From a virus: a stretch of 37,283 nucleotides of DNA. Below are positions 6,588 to 13,340 of the stretch, piece by piece. The DNA is taken from positions 1 to 37,283 of the IMG/VR virus record IMGVR_UViG_3300042473_000800; one strand, 5' to 3'. Position 1 is the stretch's first letter, and each line of letters opens with the position of its first letter. The notes under the pieces are model-generated. The model was not told the origin of the DNA, did no database searches, and saw only the letters and a program-made list of their open reading frames with translations. The position numbers and the translations under genes were made by a program.

Positions 6588-6776
6588 ATGGACAAAGAAG
6601 AACAACGCGAAAGCCTGCGGCAGGATATGCAGAACGTCATTGATCGGCACCTGCTAGAATGCGACCTGTCCAAGGTTGAGATTGTCGGCGTAATCGAGTC
6701 TGTAAAACTCGACTGCTATCATGCGCTCCGAGATGTTTACGAGTTCACCGCAGATCTGGAGGGCGAGGAAGAATGA
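6588..6776 (+). CDS. Small acidic helical protein
   Basis: A 62-residue protein, almost wholly helical in character and ending with EGEEE. Its stop overlaps the ATG of the exonuclease gene, so the two are probably translationally coupled. I do not recognise it. Confidence 0.55.
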   Translation: MDKEEQRESLRQDMQNVIDRHLLECDLSKVEIVGVIESVKLDCYHALRDVYEFTADLEGEEE

Positions 6777-7537
6777 CCACCGCCGAATACCGCGCACATC
6801 CCGCGCTTAACTTCTCGCTGGCAAAGCATCTCTTGAAAAGCCCCGCGCATTTCAAGGCCGCGCAGGATGAGGAGCGCGAGGAAACCGATGCGATGCGCGT
6901 TGGCACGCTCGCCCATGCGATGATCCTAGAGGGAAAAGACCTGCGCGACCTTTACGCCATCAAGCCCGCCGGCATGTCTTTCGCCACCAAGGACGGCAAG
7001 GCGTGGCGTGACGAGCAGACGTTGCCCATTCTACGGGAAGAGGACGCTAACAGTATTCCGCGCATGGCTCAGGCGATTGTCAGCAATCAGGATGCCGCCG
7101 CAGTCCTTCGCGGTTGCCAACACCGGGAAATGCCGATCTTCGGAACCGTCATGGGTGTTGAGTGCAAGGCATTACTCGATGTCGCTGGTTGCGTTGACGG
7201 CGCATGGGTGATTGCCGACCTCAAGACATGCCAGGACTCATCAGCCAGGAGTTTTGGGTGGACGGTCGAAGACATGCACTACGACCTGCAAGCGGCGTGG
7301 TATTCAACGATTCTCGCAACCATCCACGATCTCGAAACCCCGCCTTTCTGGGTCTGGCTTGCGATTGAGAAAGCCGCGCCATTTGTTAACCGGGTGTTCA
7401 CCGCGGAACACTGGATGGACAGCGGCATGGAGAAGCTGGAGCGCGTCCTGACGCTCTACAAGGAGTGCATGGCAAGCGGTGTTTGGCCGATGCCGTATGG
7501 CGGAATGACCGCCTTGGAGCGCCCATCGTGGGCATGA
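6773..7537 (+). CDS. RecE-like PD-(D/E)XK exonuclease
   Basis: A 254-residue nuclease of the exonuclease VIII/RecE type. Visible motifs are GTLAHAMIL (44-52), ALLDVAG with Asp136, IADLKTC with Asp149 and Lys151, and YDLQAAWY with Gln173, matching the order of the catalytic PD-(D/E)XK core. It would degrade one strand of a duplex end to give substrate for the RecT upstream. Full RecE is much longer; only the nuclease domain is kept here, as is common in phages. Confidence 0.85.
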   Translation: MTTAEYRAHPALNFSLAKHLLKSPAHFKAAQDEEREETDAMRVGTLAHAMILEGKDLRDLYAIKPAGMSFATKDGKAWRDEQTLPILREEDANSIPRMAQAIVSNQDAAAVLRGCQHREMPIFGTVMGVECKALLDVAGCVDGAWVIADLKTCQDSSARSFGWTVEDMHYDLQAAWYSTILATIHDLETPPFWVWLAIEKAAPFVNRVFTAEHWMDSGMEKLERVLTLYKECMASGVWPMPYGGMTALERPSWA

Positions 7538-7549
7538 GTTAACCAATCC

Positions 7550-7569
7550 TATCAAAGACCGAACTATGC
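7550..7569 (+). repeat. Leader repeat TATCAAAGACCGAA, copy 1
   Basis: The 20 bases leading into the MazG-like start codon recur at 11821-11840 with one mismatch (C or T at the fifteenth base). Both copies include an ATG at the end. Two such long matches between non-coding leaders suggest a common regulatory or translation-initiation sequence. Confidence 0.4.
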
Positions 7570-7928
7570 CCAAGACGGGCGCAACAATCATGATCCAAGA
7601 CACAATTAACAACGTGCTCCAATGGGGCAAGGACAAGGGCATCACTGGCGACAACGGGCGCGGCACACTGCTGGGTCAAATCACCAAGACTCAAGAGGAA
7701 GTCCAGGAGACTCGGGACGCTATCATTGCCCGGTCATGGTGCGGCATTGGCGGCACCTCCTACGAGATCGAGGCGCAAATCAAGGATGGCATCGGTGACG
7801 CAACCGTTACGCTTATCCTACTGGCTGACATGATGGGTTGGACGCTGGAAGAATGCCTTAACGTGGCATACGCGGAGATCAAGGGCCGCACCGGGCAGAT
7901 GGTTGAGGGAATTTTCGTGAAAGACTGA
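7566..7928 (+). CDS. MazG-like nucleotide pyrophosphohydrolase
   Basis: A 120-residue all-helical protein. Residues 44-48 (EEVQE) and 74-78 (DGIGD), followed by ATVTLILLADMMGWTLEECL, match the metal-binding helices of the MazG superfamily, with Asp74 where Glu is commoner. Such enzymes hydrolyse NTPs or dNTPs to monophosphate and pyrophosphate and may adjust the nucleotide pool or an alarmone. An in-frame ATG at 7590 is an alternative start. Another nucleotide hydrolase candidate lies at 16667. Confidence 0.75.
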   Translation: MPKTGATIMIQDTINNVLQWGKDKGITGDNGRGTLLGQITKTQEEVQETRDAIIARSWCGIGGTSYEIEAQIKDGIGDATVTLILLADMMGWTLEECLNVAYAEIKGRTGQMVEGIFVKD

Positions 7929-7932
7929 ACAT

Positions 7933-8151
7933 ATGAAACACACCAAGACGCAAACTGATAGAATCCTTGCCATCCTTGAACGGGGGCGCGGGATCACGCC
8001 AATCCAAGCACTGAACAACCTCGGATGCTTCCGCCTATCCGCTCGCATCATGGAGCTTAAAAAGCGCGGGCACGCTATCCGCATGGAGTTAAAGGAGCAG
8101 CCTAACGGCAAGCGCGTAGCTCGTTACAGCATGGAAAGGGGGCCGGCATGA
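7933..8151 (+). CDS. Small winged-helix protein
   Basis: A 72-residue protein with the arrangement QTDRILAILERGRGITPIQAL, NNLGCFRLSARIMELKKRGH, then a two-strand wing ending YSMERG. This is a compact winged helix common in phage early operons. It probably binds DNA; the target is unknown. Its stop overlaps the next start. Confidence 0.65.
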   Translation: MKHTKTQTDRILAILERGRGITPIQALNNLGCFRLSARIMELKKRGHAIRMELKEQPNGKRVARYSMERGPA

Positions 8152-8459
8152 AAACCGAACACATCGAATCCGAATGGCGCAGGCTCAACAACCGCCCCGA
8201 TGACTTCCAGCCAGCACCAGAAGCGCAGCGGATGATGGATCATTTTATTGATGGCTACATGTGCGCCCAAGCGGCAACTCCGAAAGGCGAAACCTCGTCC
8301 ATGGCAACCCTCCGCCAGGATCTCGACGACGCACGCGGGAACGCCCAATTCTGGTGCGACTCGTCCGCATTCTGGCGCGGCGAGTGCAAGGCCGACATGC
8401 GCGAGATTGCGCGGCTTACTGCGATCATCAACGCCAATGGATTAGGGGGGGAGCTATGA
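8148..8459 (+). CDS. Hypothetical helical protein
   Basis: A 103-residue protein with no motif I recognise. The second half (MATLRQDLDDARGNAQFW onward) looks like a coiled coil. It is linked to both neighbours by 4-bp start-stop overlaps in the small-gene cluster 7933-9635. Confidence 0.5.
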   Translation: MKTEHIESEWRRLNNRPDDFQPAPEAQRMMDHFIDGYMCAQAATPKGETSSMATLRQDLDDARGNAQFWCDSSAFWRGECKADMREIARLTAIINANGLGGEL

Positions 8460-8878
8460 ACGACCGACCAACACCGGAGACGGATTCGCTTATCAATAGC
8501 TGGGACGCGTCCCGTCTCGAAAAGTTCCCGTTCGCTTTTGTGGCAGAAGCCCAAGCATTGATGATGCGCCTAGAGCGCGAGCGCGACGAGGCGCGGGAAT
8601 TTGAGGCTGAAAATGCCCTTTCGGTCACTAGTCTATGCAAGGCAGTAAGGGATCTCCGCAAGCAACTCACCGAATCCCGCGCCCAAGCCGAGAGGCTGGC
8701 GGAGGCGCTGGAGCAATTCATGGGCCGCGTTTACTACAATACGGCCTACATCGATGGGAAACCGCGTGGCGCGAGTTTCAACACTCGCCCTCTCGCGGAG
8801 TTTGACGCCGAGGTTGAAAGCGCAAGCGCAGCCCTCGCGGCCTACCGCGCCGCAACGGGAACGGAGGTGGCGAAGTGA
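8456..8878 (+). CDS. Coiled-coil protein with NDRPTPETD N-terminus
   Basis: A 140-residue protein. It starts MNDRPTPETD, continues with a long heptad-like helix (about 38-90, rich in LERERDEA and AERLAEAL), and ends with a short unrelated domain. The same beginning and two of the coil segments recur in the next gene (from residue 30), also at the DNA level. The two are diverged tandem duplicates. The ATG at 8456 follows GGGGGGGAG. Function unknown. Confidence 0.6.
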   Translation: MNDRPTPETDSLINSWDASRLEKFPFAFVAEAQALMMRLERERDEAREFEAENALSVTSLCKAVRDLRKQLTESRAQAERLAEALEQFMGRVYYNTAYIDGKPRGASFNTRPLAEFDAEVESASAALAAYRAATGTEVAK

Positions 8879-9225
8879 GCGACGCCATCGAATACTGCCC
8901 GCAATGCACGGCAAACGTGATGTGCCACATGGAGCGCAAATGCGTTCTGAAGAGTATTGCTATGAACGACCGACCAACACCGGAGACGGACGCGGATTTC
9001 TGTGACTCTGTAGAGGCAACCAACAGTCCATCGGTGAAACTGATCGAGTGCCTAGAGCGCGAGCGCGACGAGGCTTTGGATCAAGAGCGAATCCACTACG
9101 ACAACTATCAGTCGCTTCGCGCCTACGCCGAGAGGCTGGCGGAGATACTGCGGTGGCCGACCAACGAAGAGATTGAGCGGTGGCTAGCAGAGACTCGTGC
9201 CGAATGTGGAGAGGAGATGCCATAA
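8875..9225 (+). CDS. Zinc-knuckle protein fused to a second NDRPTPETD module
   Basis: A 116-residue protein starting at GTG 8875, which overlaps the previous stop and has GGAGG close upstream. Residues 8-19 hold CPQC ... CHMERKC, a small Cys cluster. From residue 30 it repeats the MNDRPTPETD start of the previous gene, followed by CLERERDEA and AYAERLAEIL. An ATG at 8962 would give the bare module, so a second internal start is possible. The layout suggests a tandem duplication with fusion to a tiny Cys protein. Confidence 0.55.
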   Translation: MSDAIEYCPQCTANVMCHMERKCVLKSIAMNDRPTPETDADFCDSVEATNSPSVKLIECLERERDEALDQERIHYDNYQSLRAYAERLAEILRWPTNEEIERWLAETRAECGEEMP

Positions 9226-9407
9226 TGAGCGCAGCCCTGTCAAACGACATCGCCCGCTGCAATGGCCACTACACCGACGGCTGGCGCGAAGGATGCGAAC
9301 ACTGCCTGCGGCGGATCGCCCCGAGGTCAGAGCGTGTCGTGATGATCTCGCCCCCGCCGATCATCGCCTTTGAGTGCGAATACCTAATCGAGGAGGACGG
9401 GCGATGA
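9225..9407 (+). CDS. Small Cys-rich protein
   Basis: A 60-residue protein with CNGHYTDGWREGCEHCLRR (residues 12-30), a three-Cys, one-His pattern that could bind zinc. The start shares the last base of the previous stop. Similar tiny Cys proteins are common in phage early operons and have no known function. Confidence 0.55.
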   Translation: MSAALSNDIARCNGHYTDGWREGCEHCLRRIAPRSERVVMISPPPIIAFECEYLIEEDGR

Positions 9408-9532
9408 CCTGCGCCCGATGCAACGGCACCGTGCCAGACCCGTCCTGCTATGTCTGCGCCGATGATGACCAGGAAGAACCCGATTGGTTCGCCGCCGCCA
9501 AGGATTGGGAGGAAAGCCAGGAGGAAGATTAG
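9404..9532 (+). CDS. Tiny zinc-knuckle protein
   Basis: A 42-residue reading frame with CARC near the N-terminus and CYVC after an 11-residue gap, a four-Cys knuckle, then an acidic tail rich in Asp, Glu and Trp. The ATG lies in an ATGA overlap after GAGGAGG, a good ribosome site. Its size and charge suggest a protein-binding or mimic role, which is speculative. Confidence 0.5.
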   Translation: MTCARCNGTVPDPSCYVCADDDQEEPDWFAAAKDWEESQEED

Positions 9533-9536
9533 CACC

Positions 9537-9635
9537 ATGGAAAACCTACCGCCCTATCTAATCCCCGCTCTATCACTCGCCGCGCTGTTTATCATCGCCC
9601 TGTTTTTTACCCATTACGACGACACCGAAATATGA
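9537..9635 (+). CDS. Tiny single-pass membrane peptide
   Basis: A 32-residue frame: short N-terminus, hydrophobic helix at about residues 6-24, then the acidic tail HYDDTEI. It follows GGAGGAAAGCCAGGAGGAAG and its stop overlaps the ATG of the resolvase gene. Support rests on this tight packing. Function unknown. Confidence 0.4.
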   Translation: MENLPPYLIPALSLAALFIIALFFTHYDDTEI

Positions 9636-10057
9636 AGACCATCATTGGAATTGACCCCGGCAAAGGCGGGGGGATCGCGTGGATCTACGACGGCCGGCCA
9701 TGCGTCGAGAAGATGCCTGACACGCTGAAGGACTTGTTTGATCTACTGCTAGACATCGCCAGCAACAGCGATTGCTCGGCCTATCTGGAGCAGGTCGCCA
9801 GCAGCCCGCAGATGGGCGTTAAGTCCGCCTTCACGTTCGGGAACGGTTTCGGCCACCTCGAAATGGCGCTGACCGCTTGCTCGATCCCGTTCCAGCGCAT
9901 CAGGCCGCAGGCATGGCAAAAGGAGTTAGGATGCATGAGCAAGGGAGATAAGAACGTCACAAAGCGCCGGGCGCAGGAGCTTTTCCCGGAGCTAACAATC
10001 ACGCACGCAACAGCCGATGCGTTGCTTATCGCGGAGTATGGCCGTCGTCAAAGCTAA
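9632..10057 (+). CDS. RuvC-like Holliday junction resolvase
   Basis: A 141-residue RNase H-fold nuclease. IGIDPGKGGGIAW carries Asp8, YLEQV carries Glu53, and HATADALLIAEYG carries His125 and Asp129, in the order and spacing of the RuvC family. Phage RuvC-like enzymes resolve four-way junctions from replication and recombination before packaging. It sits between the recombination genes and the methyltransferase. The start is the ATG overlapping the previous stop. Confidence 0.8.
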   Translation: MKTIIGIDPGKGGGIAWIYDGRPCVEKMPDTLKDLFDLLLDIASNSDCSAYLEQVASSPQMGVKSAFTFGNGFGHLEMALTACSIPFQRIRPQAWQKELGCMSKGDKNVTKRRAQELFPELTITHATADALLIAEYGRRQS

Positions 10058-10091
10058 CCACCGAACAACGAACACTTTCCGAACACAACAG

Positions 10092-11273
10092 ATGAAATTT
10101 AAAATTGCAGACCTATTTTGCGGTGCCGGCGGCACCTCCGAGGGCGCCATGGAAGCAGCCGAGTTTTACGGACGTAAGCCCGAGCTAACAGCCATCAATC
10201 ATTGGCCGGTGGCCATCAATACCCACGAAACCAATCACCCGGCGGCTCGCTCGCTGTGCACCGGCGTGGATGCTGTGAACCCTCGCGACCTTTTCGGGGA
10301 GGGAGAGTTAGACATGCTCTGGGCATCACCCGAATGCACTCACCACTCGGTGGCCCGTGGGGGCAAGCCGATCAATGACCAGAGCCGTGCAACAGCTTGG
10401 TGTGTTGTCCGCTGGGCAGAAGCTCTGCGGCCGCCGGTGATCCTTGTCGAGAACGTCCCGGAGTTTCAGACCTGGGGGCCGATAGGGAGCAACAACCAGC
10501 CGCTGAAGAGCAAGAAGGGCGAGACGTTCCAAGCGTGGCTGGCGGCTCTGCGCTCGCTTGGCTACAAGACCGACTATCGACTACTGTGCGCTGCCGACTA
10601 CGGCGACCCGACGACGCGCACCCGACTGTTCGTGCAGGCTGTGCGCGGCCGGCGGAAGATCGTTTGGCCTGAGCCAACACACTCCGAGCTTCCAGATATC
10701 ATGGTTCGGAGGCGATGGAGCACGATTGAATCCGGGGTCATTGATTGGTCAATCGAAGCTCCGCTTTTGACTGAGCGCAAGCGGATGCTGGCACCTCGCA
10801 CGATTAACCGCATCAATGAGGGTTTTGCCAAATACGGTGCGCCATTCCTGATCGCCATGGAGCACGGAGGTCGGGTTATCCCAGCAACCTCACCAATGCC
10901 TACCGTGACGACGGCCAAGGGCGGCGCATTTGCGCTGGTCGTCGAGTATTACGGAAACGGTCGGGCCATCCCAGTGTCTCGACCACTTCCTACTGTAACC
11001 TGCAAAGATCGCTTTGGCTTGGTCACCATCAATTCTGGCCTGGTGGGGTTCCGCATGCTCAAGCCGCATGAGTATGCAAGCGCCCAAGGATTTCCCCGCG
11101 GATATCAGTTCACTGGCACCAAGACCGAGCAGGTGAAGCAGATCGGCAATGCCGTTCCCCGGCGCCTCGCTCGGGCGATTGTCGCTGCATCCATCTCCCA
11201 AAATGCCGATGTCTCAGCCCTTGTGACGGCCGAGGAGGCTAGCGACCGCAATTTCATGCTGGCCGCCGGCTAA
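10092..11273 (+). CDS. C5-cytosine DNA methyltransferase
   Basis: A 393-residue SAM-dependent enzyme. Motif I is ADLFCGAGG (6-14), motif IV is SPEC with the catalytic Cys82, motif VI is VENV (119-122), motif VIII is DYGDPTTRTRLF, and the C-terminal motifs IX-X appear as RMLKPHEYASAQGFP and QIGNAVPRRLA. The loop SPECTHHSVARGG differs from the usual PPCQ form, as in a mobile-element subgroup. No cognate restriction gene is present, so it probably protects phage DNA. The start at 10092 follows CCGAACACAACAG, an A/C-rich leader; the frame is open from 10017, but that would overlap the resolvase. Confidence 0.9.
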   Translation: MKFKIADLFCGAGGTSEGAMEAAEFYGRKPELTAINHWPVAINTHETNHPAARSLCTGVDAVNPRDLFGEGELDMLWASPECTHHSVARGGKPINDQSRATAWCVVRWAEALRPPVILVENVPEFQTWGPIGSNNQPLKSKKGETFQAWLAALRSLGYKTDYRLLCAADYGDPTTRTRLFVQAVRGRRKIVWPEPTHSELPDIMVRRRWSTIESGVIDWSIEAPLLTERKRMLAPRTINRINEGFAKYGAPFLIAMEHGGRVIPATSPMPTVTTAKGGAFALVVEYYGNGRAIPVSRPLPTVTCKDRFGLVTINSGLVGFRMLKPHEYASAQGFPRGYQFTGTKTEQVKQIGNAVPRRLARAIVAASISQNADVSALVTAEEASDRNFMLAAG

Positions 11274-11279
11274 CACCTT

Positions 11280-11357
11280 GCCCCCGCCTTAGTAGCGGCC
11301 CCGGTAAACACACCCACAGTGTGCTTACGGTCAAACGGGACAACCGCGGGCGGGGGC
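11280..11357 (+). ncRNA. Long nested hairpin after the methyltransferase
   Basis: The two ends GCCCCCGCC (11280-11288) and GGCGGGGGC (11349-11357) pair perfectly over 9 bp. Inside, GCGG (11295-11298) pairs with CCGC (11344-11347) and CCCG (11300-11303) with CGGG (11336-11339). The apex is a 10-bp hairpin, GTAAACACAC with GTGTGCTTAC, with one A-C mismatch and a 5-nt loop. The whole 78-nt unit folds into one rod. It has no T tract, so it is not a plain terminator; a structured regulatory RNA, processing site or attenuator is possible. Confidence 0.5.
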
Positions 11358-11372
11358 TAAATTTTAGAAGCA

Positions 11373-11615
11373 ATGAGCACCAACCAACAAAGCGACTTTT
11401 TCGATCAGGCGCTTGCCGACCTATGGCTTGGCGATTGGCGCAAAGTCCTCGTCGCGTCTGCCTTGAATCACGTCGAGGCGACAATAGCGCAATACCATGA
11501 GTTTGGATGCAGCCGCAGCAGGGTCGACCTGTCCGACTGCCCGCACTGCCACGCAAAACGCTGGCTTTCCAAGCGCGGGTTTATCTGTGCGCCAAACCAA
11601 CGATGCCACCACTGA
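11373..11615 (+). CDS. Small zinc-finger-like protein
   Basis: An 80-residue protein: helical N-terminal half, then CPHC ... CAPNQRC near the C-terminus, a plausible four-Cys zinc site. It begins 16 nt after the long hairpin. Its first codons (MSTNQ) are repeated at the start of the next gene. I do not recognise it. Confidence 0.5.
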   Translation: MSTNQQSDFFDQALADLWLGDWRKVLVASALNHVEATIAQYHEFGCSRSRVDLSDCPHCHAKRWLSKRGFICAPNQRCHH

Positions 11616-11619
11616 GCCA

Positions 11620-11808
11620 ATGAGCACCAACCAAGCAGGCAAAGGAGACAAGCCGCGACCAGTGAACCGCGACCTTTGGGATGCGGCATGGGAGCGGATA
11701 AGGGCAAGCCAGGCCAATGATGTCCCCGAAAATAGCTTCGGGGACATCGAGGAAAACCAAGCATCTGCGGGCGTCGAGCATGGCCGCGGTGGCGAGGTAG
11801 CGGAGTAG
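11620..11808 (+). CDS. Small phage protein with KGDKPRPVN motif
   Basis: A 62-residue protein. Residues about 8-27 (KGDKPRPVNRDLWDAAWERI) match a short motif that recurs in many phage proteins of unknown function. The remainder is acidic and probably disordered. The start is an ATG four bases after the previous stop. Confidence 0.55.
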   Translation: MSTNQAGKGDKPRPVNRDLWDAAWERIRASQANDVPENSFGDIEENQASAGVEHGRGGEVAE

Positions 11809-11820
11809 TAAATCTAGAGA

Positions 11821-11840
11821 TATCAAAGACCGAATTATGC
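11821..11840 (+). repeat. Leader repeat TATCAAAGACCGAA, copy 2
   Basis: This matches the leader of the MazG-like gene (7550-7569) at 19 of 20 positions. It runs straight into the GC-rich element at 11841-11864, so the initiator leader combines two repeated sequences found separately elsewhere in the genome. Confidence 0.4.
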
Positions 11841-11864
11841 ACGGGGGCCGCGCATCCTACACGC
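11841..11864 (+). repeat. Intergenic GC-rich element, copy 3
   Basis: The longest form of the element: ACGGGGGCCGCG then CATCCTACACGC, 28 nt before the replication initiator. It differs from the recT copy by a 2-bp insertion. A 24-codon frame from an ATG at 11837 runs through it, but the insertion in the sister copy argues against conserved coding. Confidence 0.55.
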
Positions 11865-11892
11865 GGGCAATTTCCAAACACGAACAATCAAT

Positions 11893-12654
11893 ATGGCGGG
11901 AGACTGGATAAAAATGAGGATGGATCTCGGTGATGACCCTGCGGTCATCTCCATGGCGGAACTACTAGACCGGAGCGAGGACGAGCTTGTTGGCAAGCTC
12001 CACCGGCTCTGGTCATGGGCTGACAGGCACGCAACCGATGGGTTCGCGAAGGCGATTACCGCTCGCTGGGTGGACAAGTTCACGGGCGTTGCTGGGTTCG
12101 GGGACGCCATGAGTGCTGCTGGCTGGCTAATTTTCAAGGATGAAGGGGTGACGTTCCCCAACTTCGACAAGCACAACGGCAAGTCGGCTAAAACTCGATG
12201 CAACGCCACTACCAGGCAGCGTGAGTCACGCAAGCCTTGTGACAAAAGTGTGACACATGTCACAGATCCGTCACGCCAAGACCGTGACAAAAGCGTGACC
12301 AGAGAAGAGGAGAGAAGAGAAGAGGAAGAACCACCCCCACCACAAGGCGCGGGAGGAGATCAAACCGGGCCATCGGTCGAGGAATGCGAAACCGACGCCA
12401 AACAATGCTTCCCGGCTGATCCCGAATTCGCGGCATCCGTTGGCCGGCAGTTCCACGCGATGTTTGCCGTTAAGCAGTGGCAAACCCAAGGGGGGCACGA
12501 TCTACGCAAGGGCGGGGCTTGGAAGCACCGGCTGCGGCAGATGATCGAGGAGGAGGCGCGGAAGGGCATTAGCCGCAAGGGTGCTCCGGCACCTGCCGCA
12601 AAATCAAAAGGAATGGAGTTCCCGTGGGAAAAGCCTGGATACGTCGCACCATGA
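11893..12654 (+). CDS. Replication initiator (lambda O-like)
   Basis: A 253-residue protein. The N-terminal 100 residues (AGDWIKMRMDLGDDPAVI, then RLWSWADRHATDGFA and WLIF) form a winged-helix domain typical of phage initiators. A low-complexity linker (about 110-160) has repeated DKSVT units and runs of Arg/Glu and Pro; its DNA carries the iteron cluster at 12221-12330. The C-terminus (about 165-253) is helical and probably contacts the helicase loader encoded next. This order, with the origin inside the initiator gene followed by the loader, mirrors lambda O and P. Confidence 0.75.
   Translation: MAGDWIKMRMDLGDDPAVISMAELLDRSEDELVGKLHRLWSWADRHATDGFAKAITARWVDKFTGVAGFGDAMSAAGWLIFKDEGVTFPNFDKHNGKSAKTRCNATTRQRESRKPCDKSVTHVTDPSRQDRDKSVTREEERREEEEPPPPQGAGGDQTGPSVEECETDAKQCFPADPEFAASVGRQFHAMFAVKQWQTQGGHDLRKGGAWKHRLRQMIEEEARKGISRKGAPAPAAKSKGMEFPWEKPGYVAP
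12221..12330. other. ori: Probable replication origin: GTGAC iterons and polypurine tract
   Basis: GTGACAAAAGTGTGAC at 12239-12254 and GTGACAAAAGCGTGAC at 12284-12299 are direct repeats 45 bp apart, each containing two GTGAC units 11 bp apart. Between them, GTCAC at 12259 and 12270 forms a third pair in inverse orientation, again 11 bp apart. GTGAGTCAC at 12221-12229 adds another. The 11-bp phasing puts sites on one face of the helix. A nearly pure purine tract follows at 12300-12330. Lambdoid origins sit in the same place inside the initiator gene. Confidence 0.55.
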
Positions 12655-13340
12655 AAGAAATCACCAAACCATGCCCGCGATGCGGCAAGCCAATTTCCTT
12701 TGAGCCTTCCGAGCACCTACCGAGATCCACCCCGATTTGCGATCCATGCGCCGAATCGCAAGAAATCGAGATCAAGCGGCAGGCTGCTGCCGAGAATTGG
12801 GCAAGGATGGCTCTCAGGATGCCGCCAGCGTATCGTAGCGCGATTTATGGGAGGATAGGCGTGGAATACGCACCCCTCCTAAAATGGGCATCTGAGCGCC
12901 ATAAAACGGGCGCTGGGCTAATTGGCGATTCCGGCTCGGGGAAAAGCTCTGCGGTGGCCGTATTCCTACTTCAGCGCAAACTGCCGTTTCTCTGGTGGTC
13001 TGGCACTGAGGCAAGGGATGCGGCGATTGACGCGGCATCATCCGACAATGATCGCGAGGGAGCGCGCAGAAGATGGGAGCACGGCATGACGGTGCCAATT
13101 CTCGTCTTGGATGACGTAAGTCAGGGCCGGATGACTGAGGCGTGGTCGTCCAGGCTTTACGACCTGCTAGAGTATCGGGTTGGCCATGGAAAGCCGACGT
13201 TCTGGACTAGCCAAATCTCCCTAAACAACCTCGGAGCCAAAATCGCCAGACAGAACGGCGGCGACATGGAGCAATCCGCCGCCATCTGCCGACGCCTAAG
13301 CCAGCATTCGCTAATTCTTCAATCCAACCCATCCCACTAA
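12651..13340 (+). CDS. DnaC-like helicase loader ATPase
   Basis: A 229-residue AAA+ protein. The N-terminus has a zinc finger (CPRCGKP from residue 8, CDPC at 30-33). Walker A is GDSGSGKS (92-99), Walker B is PILVLDDVS (149-157), and a late Arg pair in ICRRL fits the arginine-finger/sensor region. It should load the host replicative helicase at the origin in the preceding gene. The ATG at 12651 overlaps the initiator stop in ATGA; an upstream in-frame ATG at 12624 is possible but less well placed. Confidence 0.82.
   Translation: MKEITKPCPRCGKPISFEPSEHLPRSTPICDPCAESQEIEIKRQAAAENWARMALRMPPAYRSAIYGRIGVEYAPLLKWASERHKTGAGLIGDSGSGKSSAVAVFLLQRKLPFLWWSGTEARDAAIDAASSDNDREGARRRWEHGMTVPILVLDDVSQGRMTEAWSSRLYDLLEYRVGHGKPTFWTSQISLNNLGAKIARQNGGDMEQSAAICRRLSQHSLILQSNPSH

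Noticed and set aside
10092-11273. Restriction-modification system
   Set aside because: Two methyltransferases are present (10092 and 14883), but no restriction endonuclease lies beside either, so both look solitary.
11837-11911. 24-codon frame across the GC-rich element before the initiator
   Set aside because: The sister element at 5346 has a 2-bp gap that would break the frame, and no ATG is present there. Kept only as a possible leader peptide in the findings.
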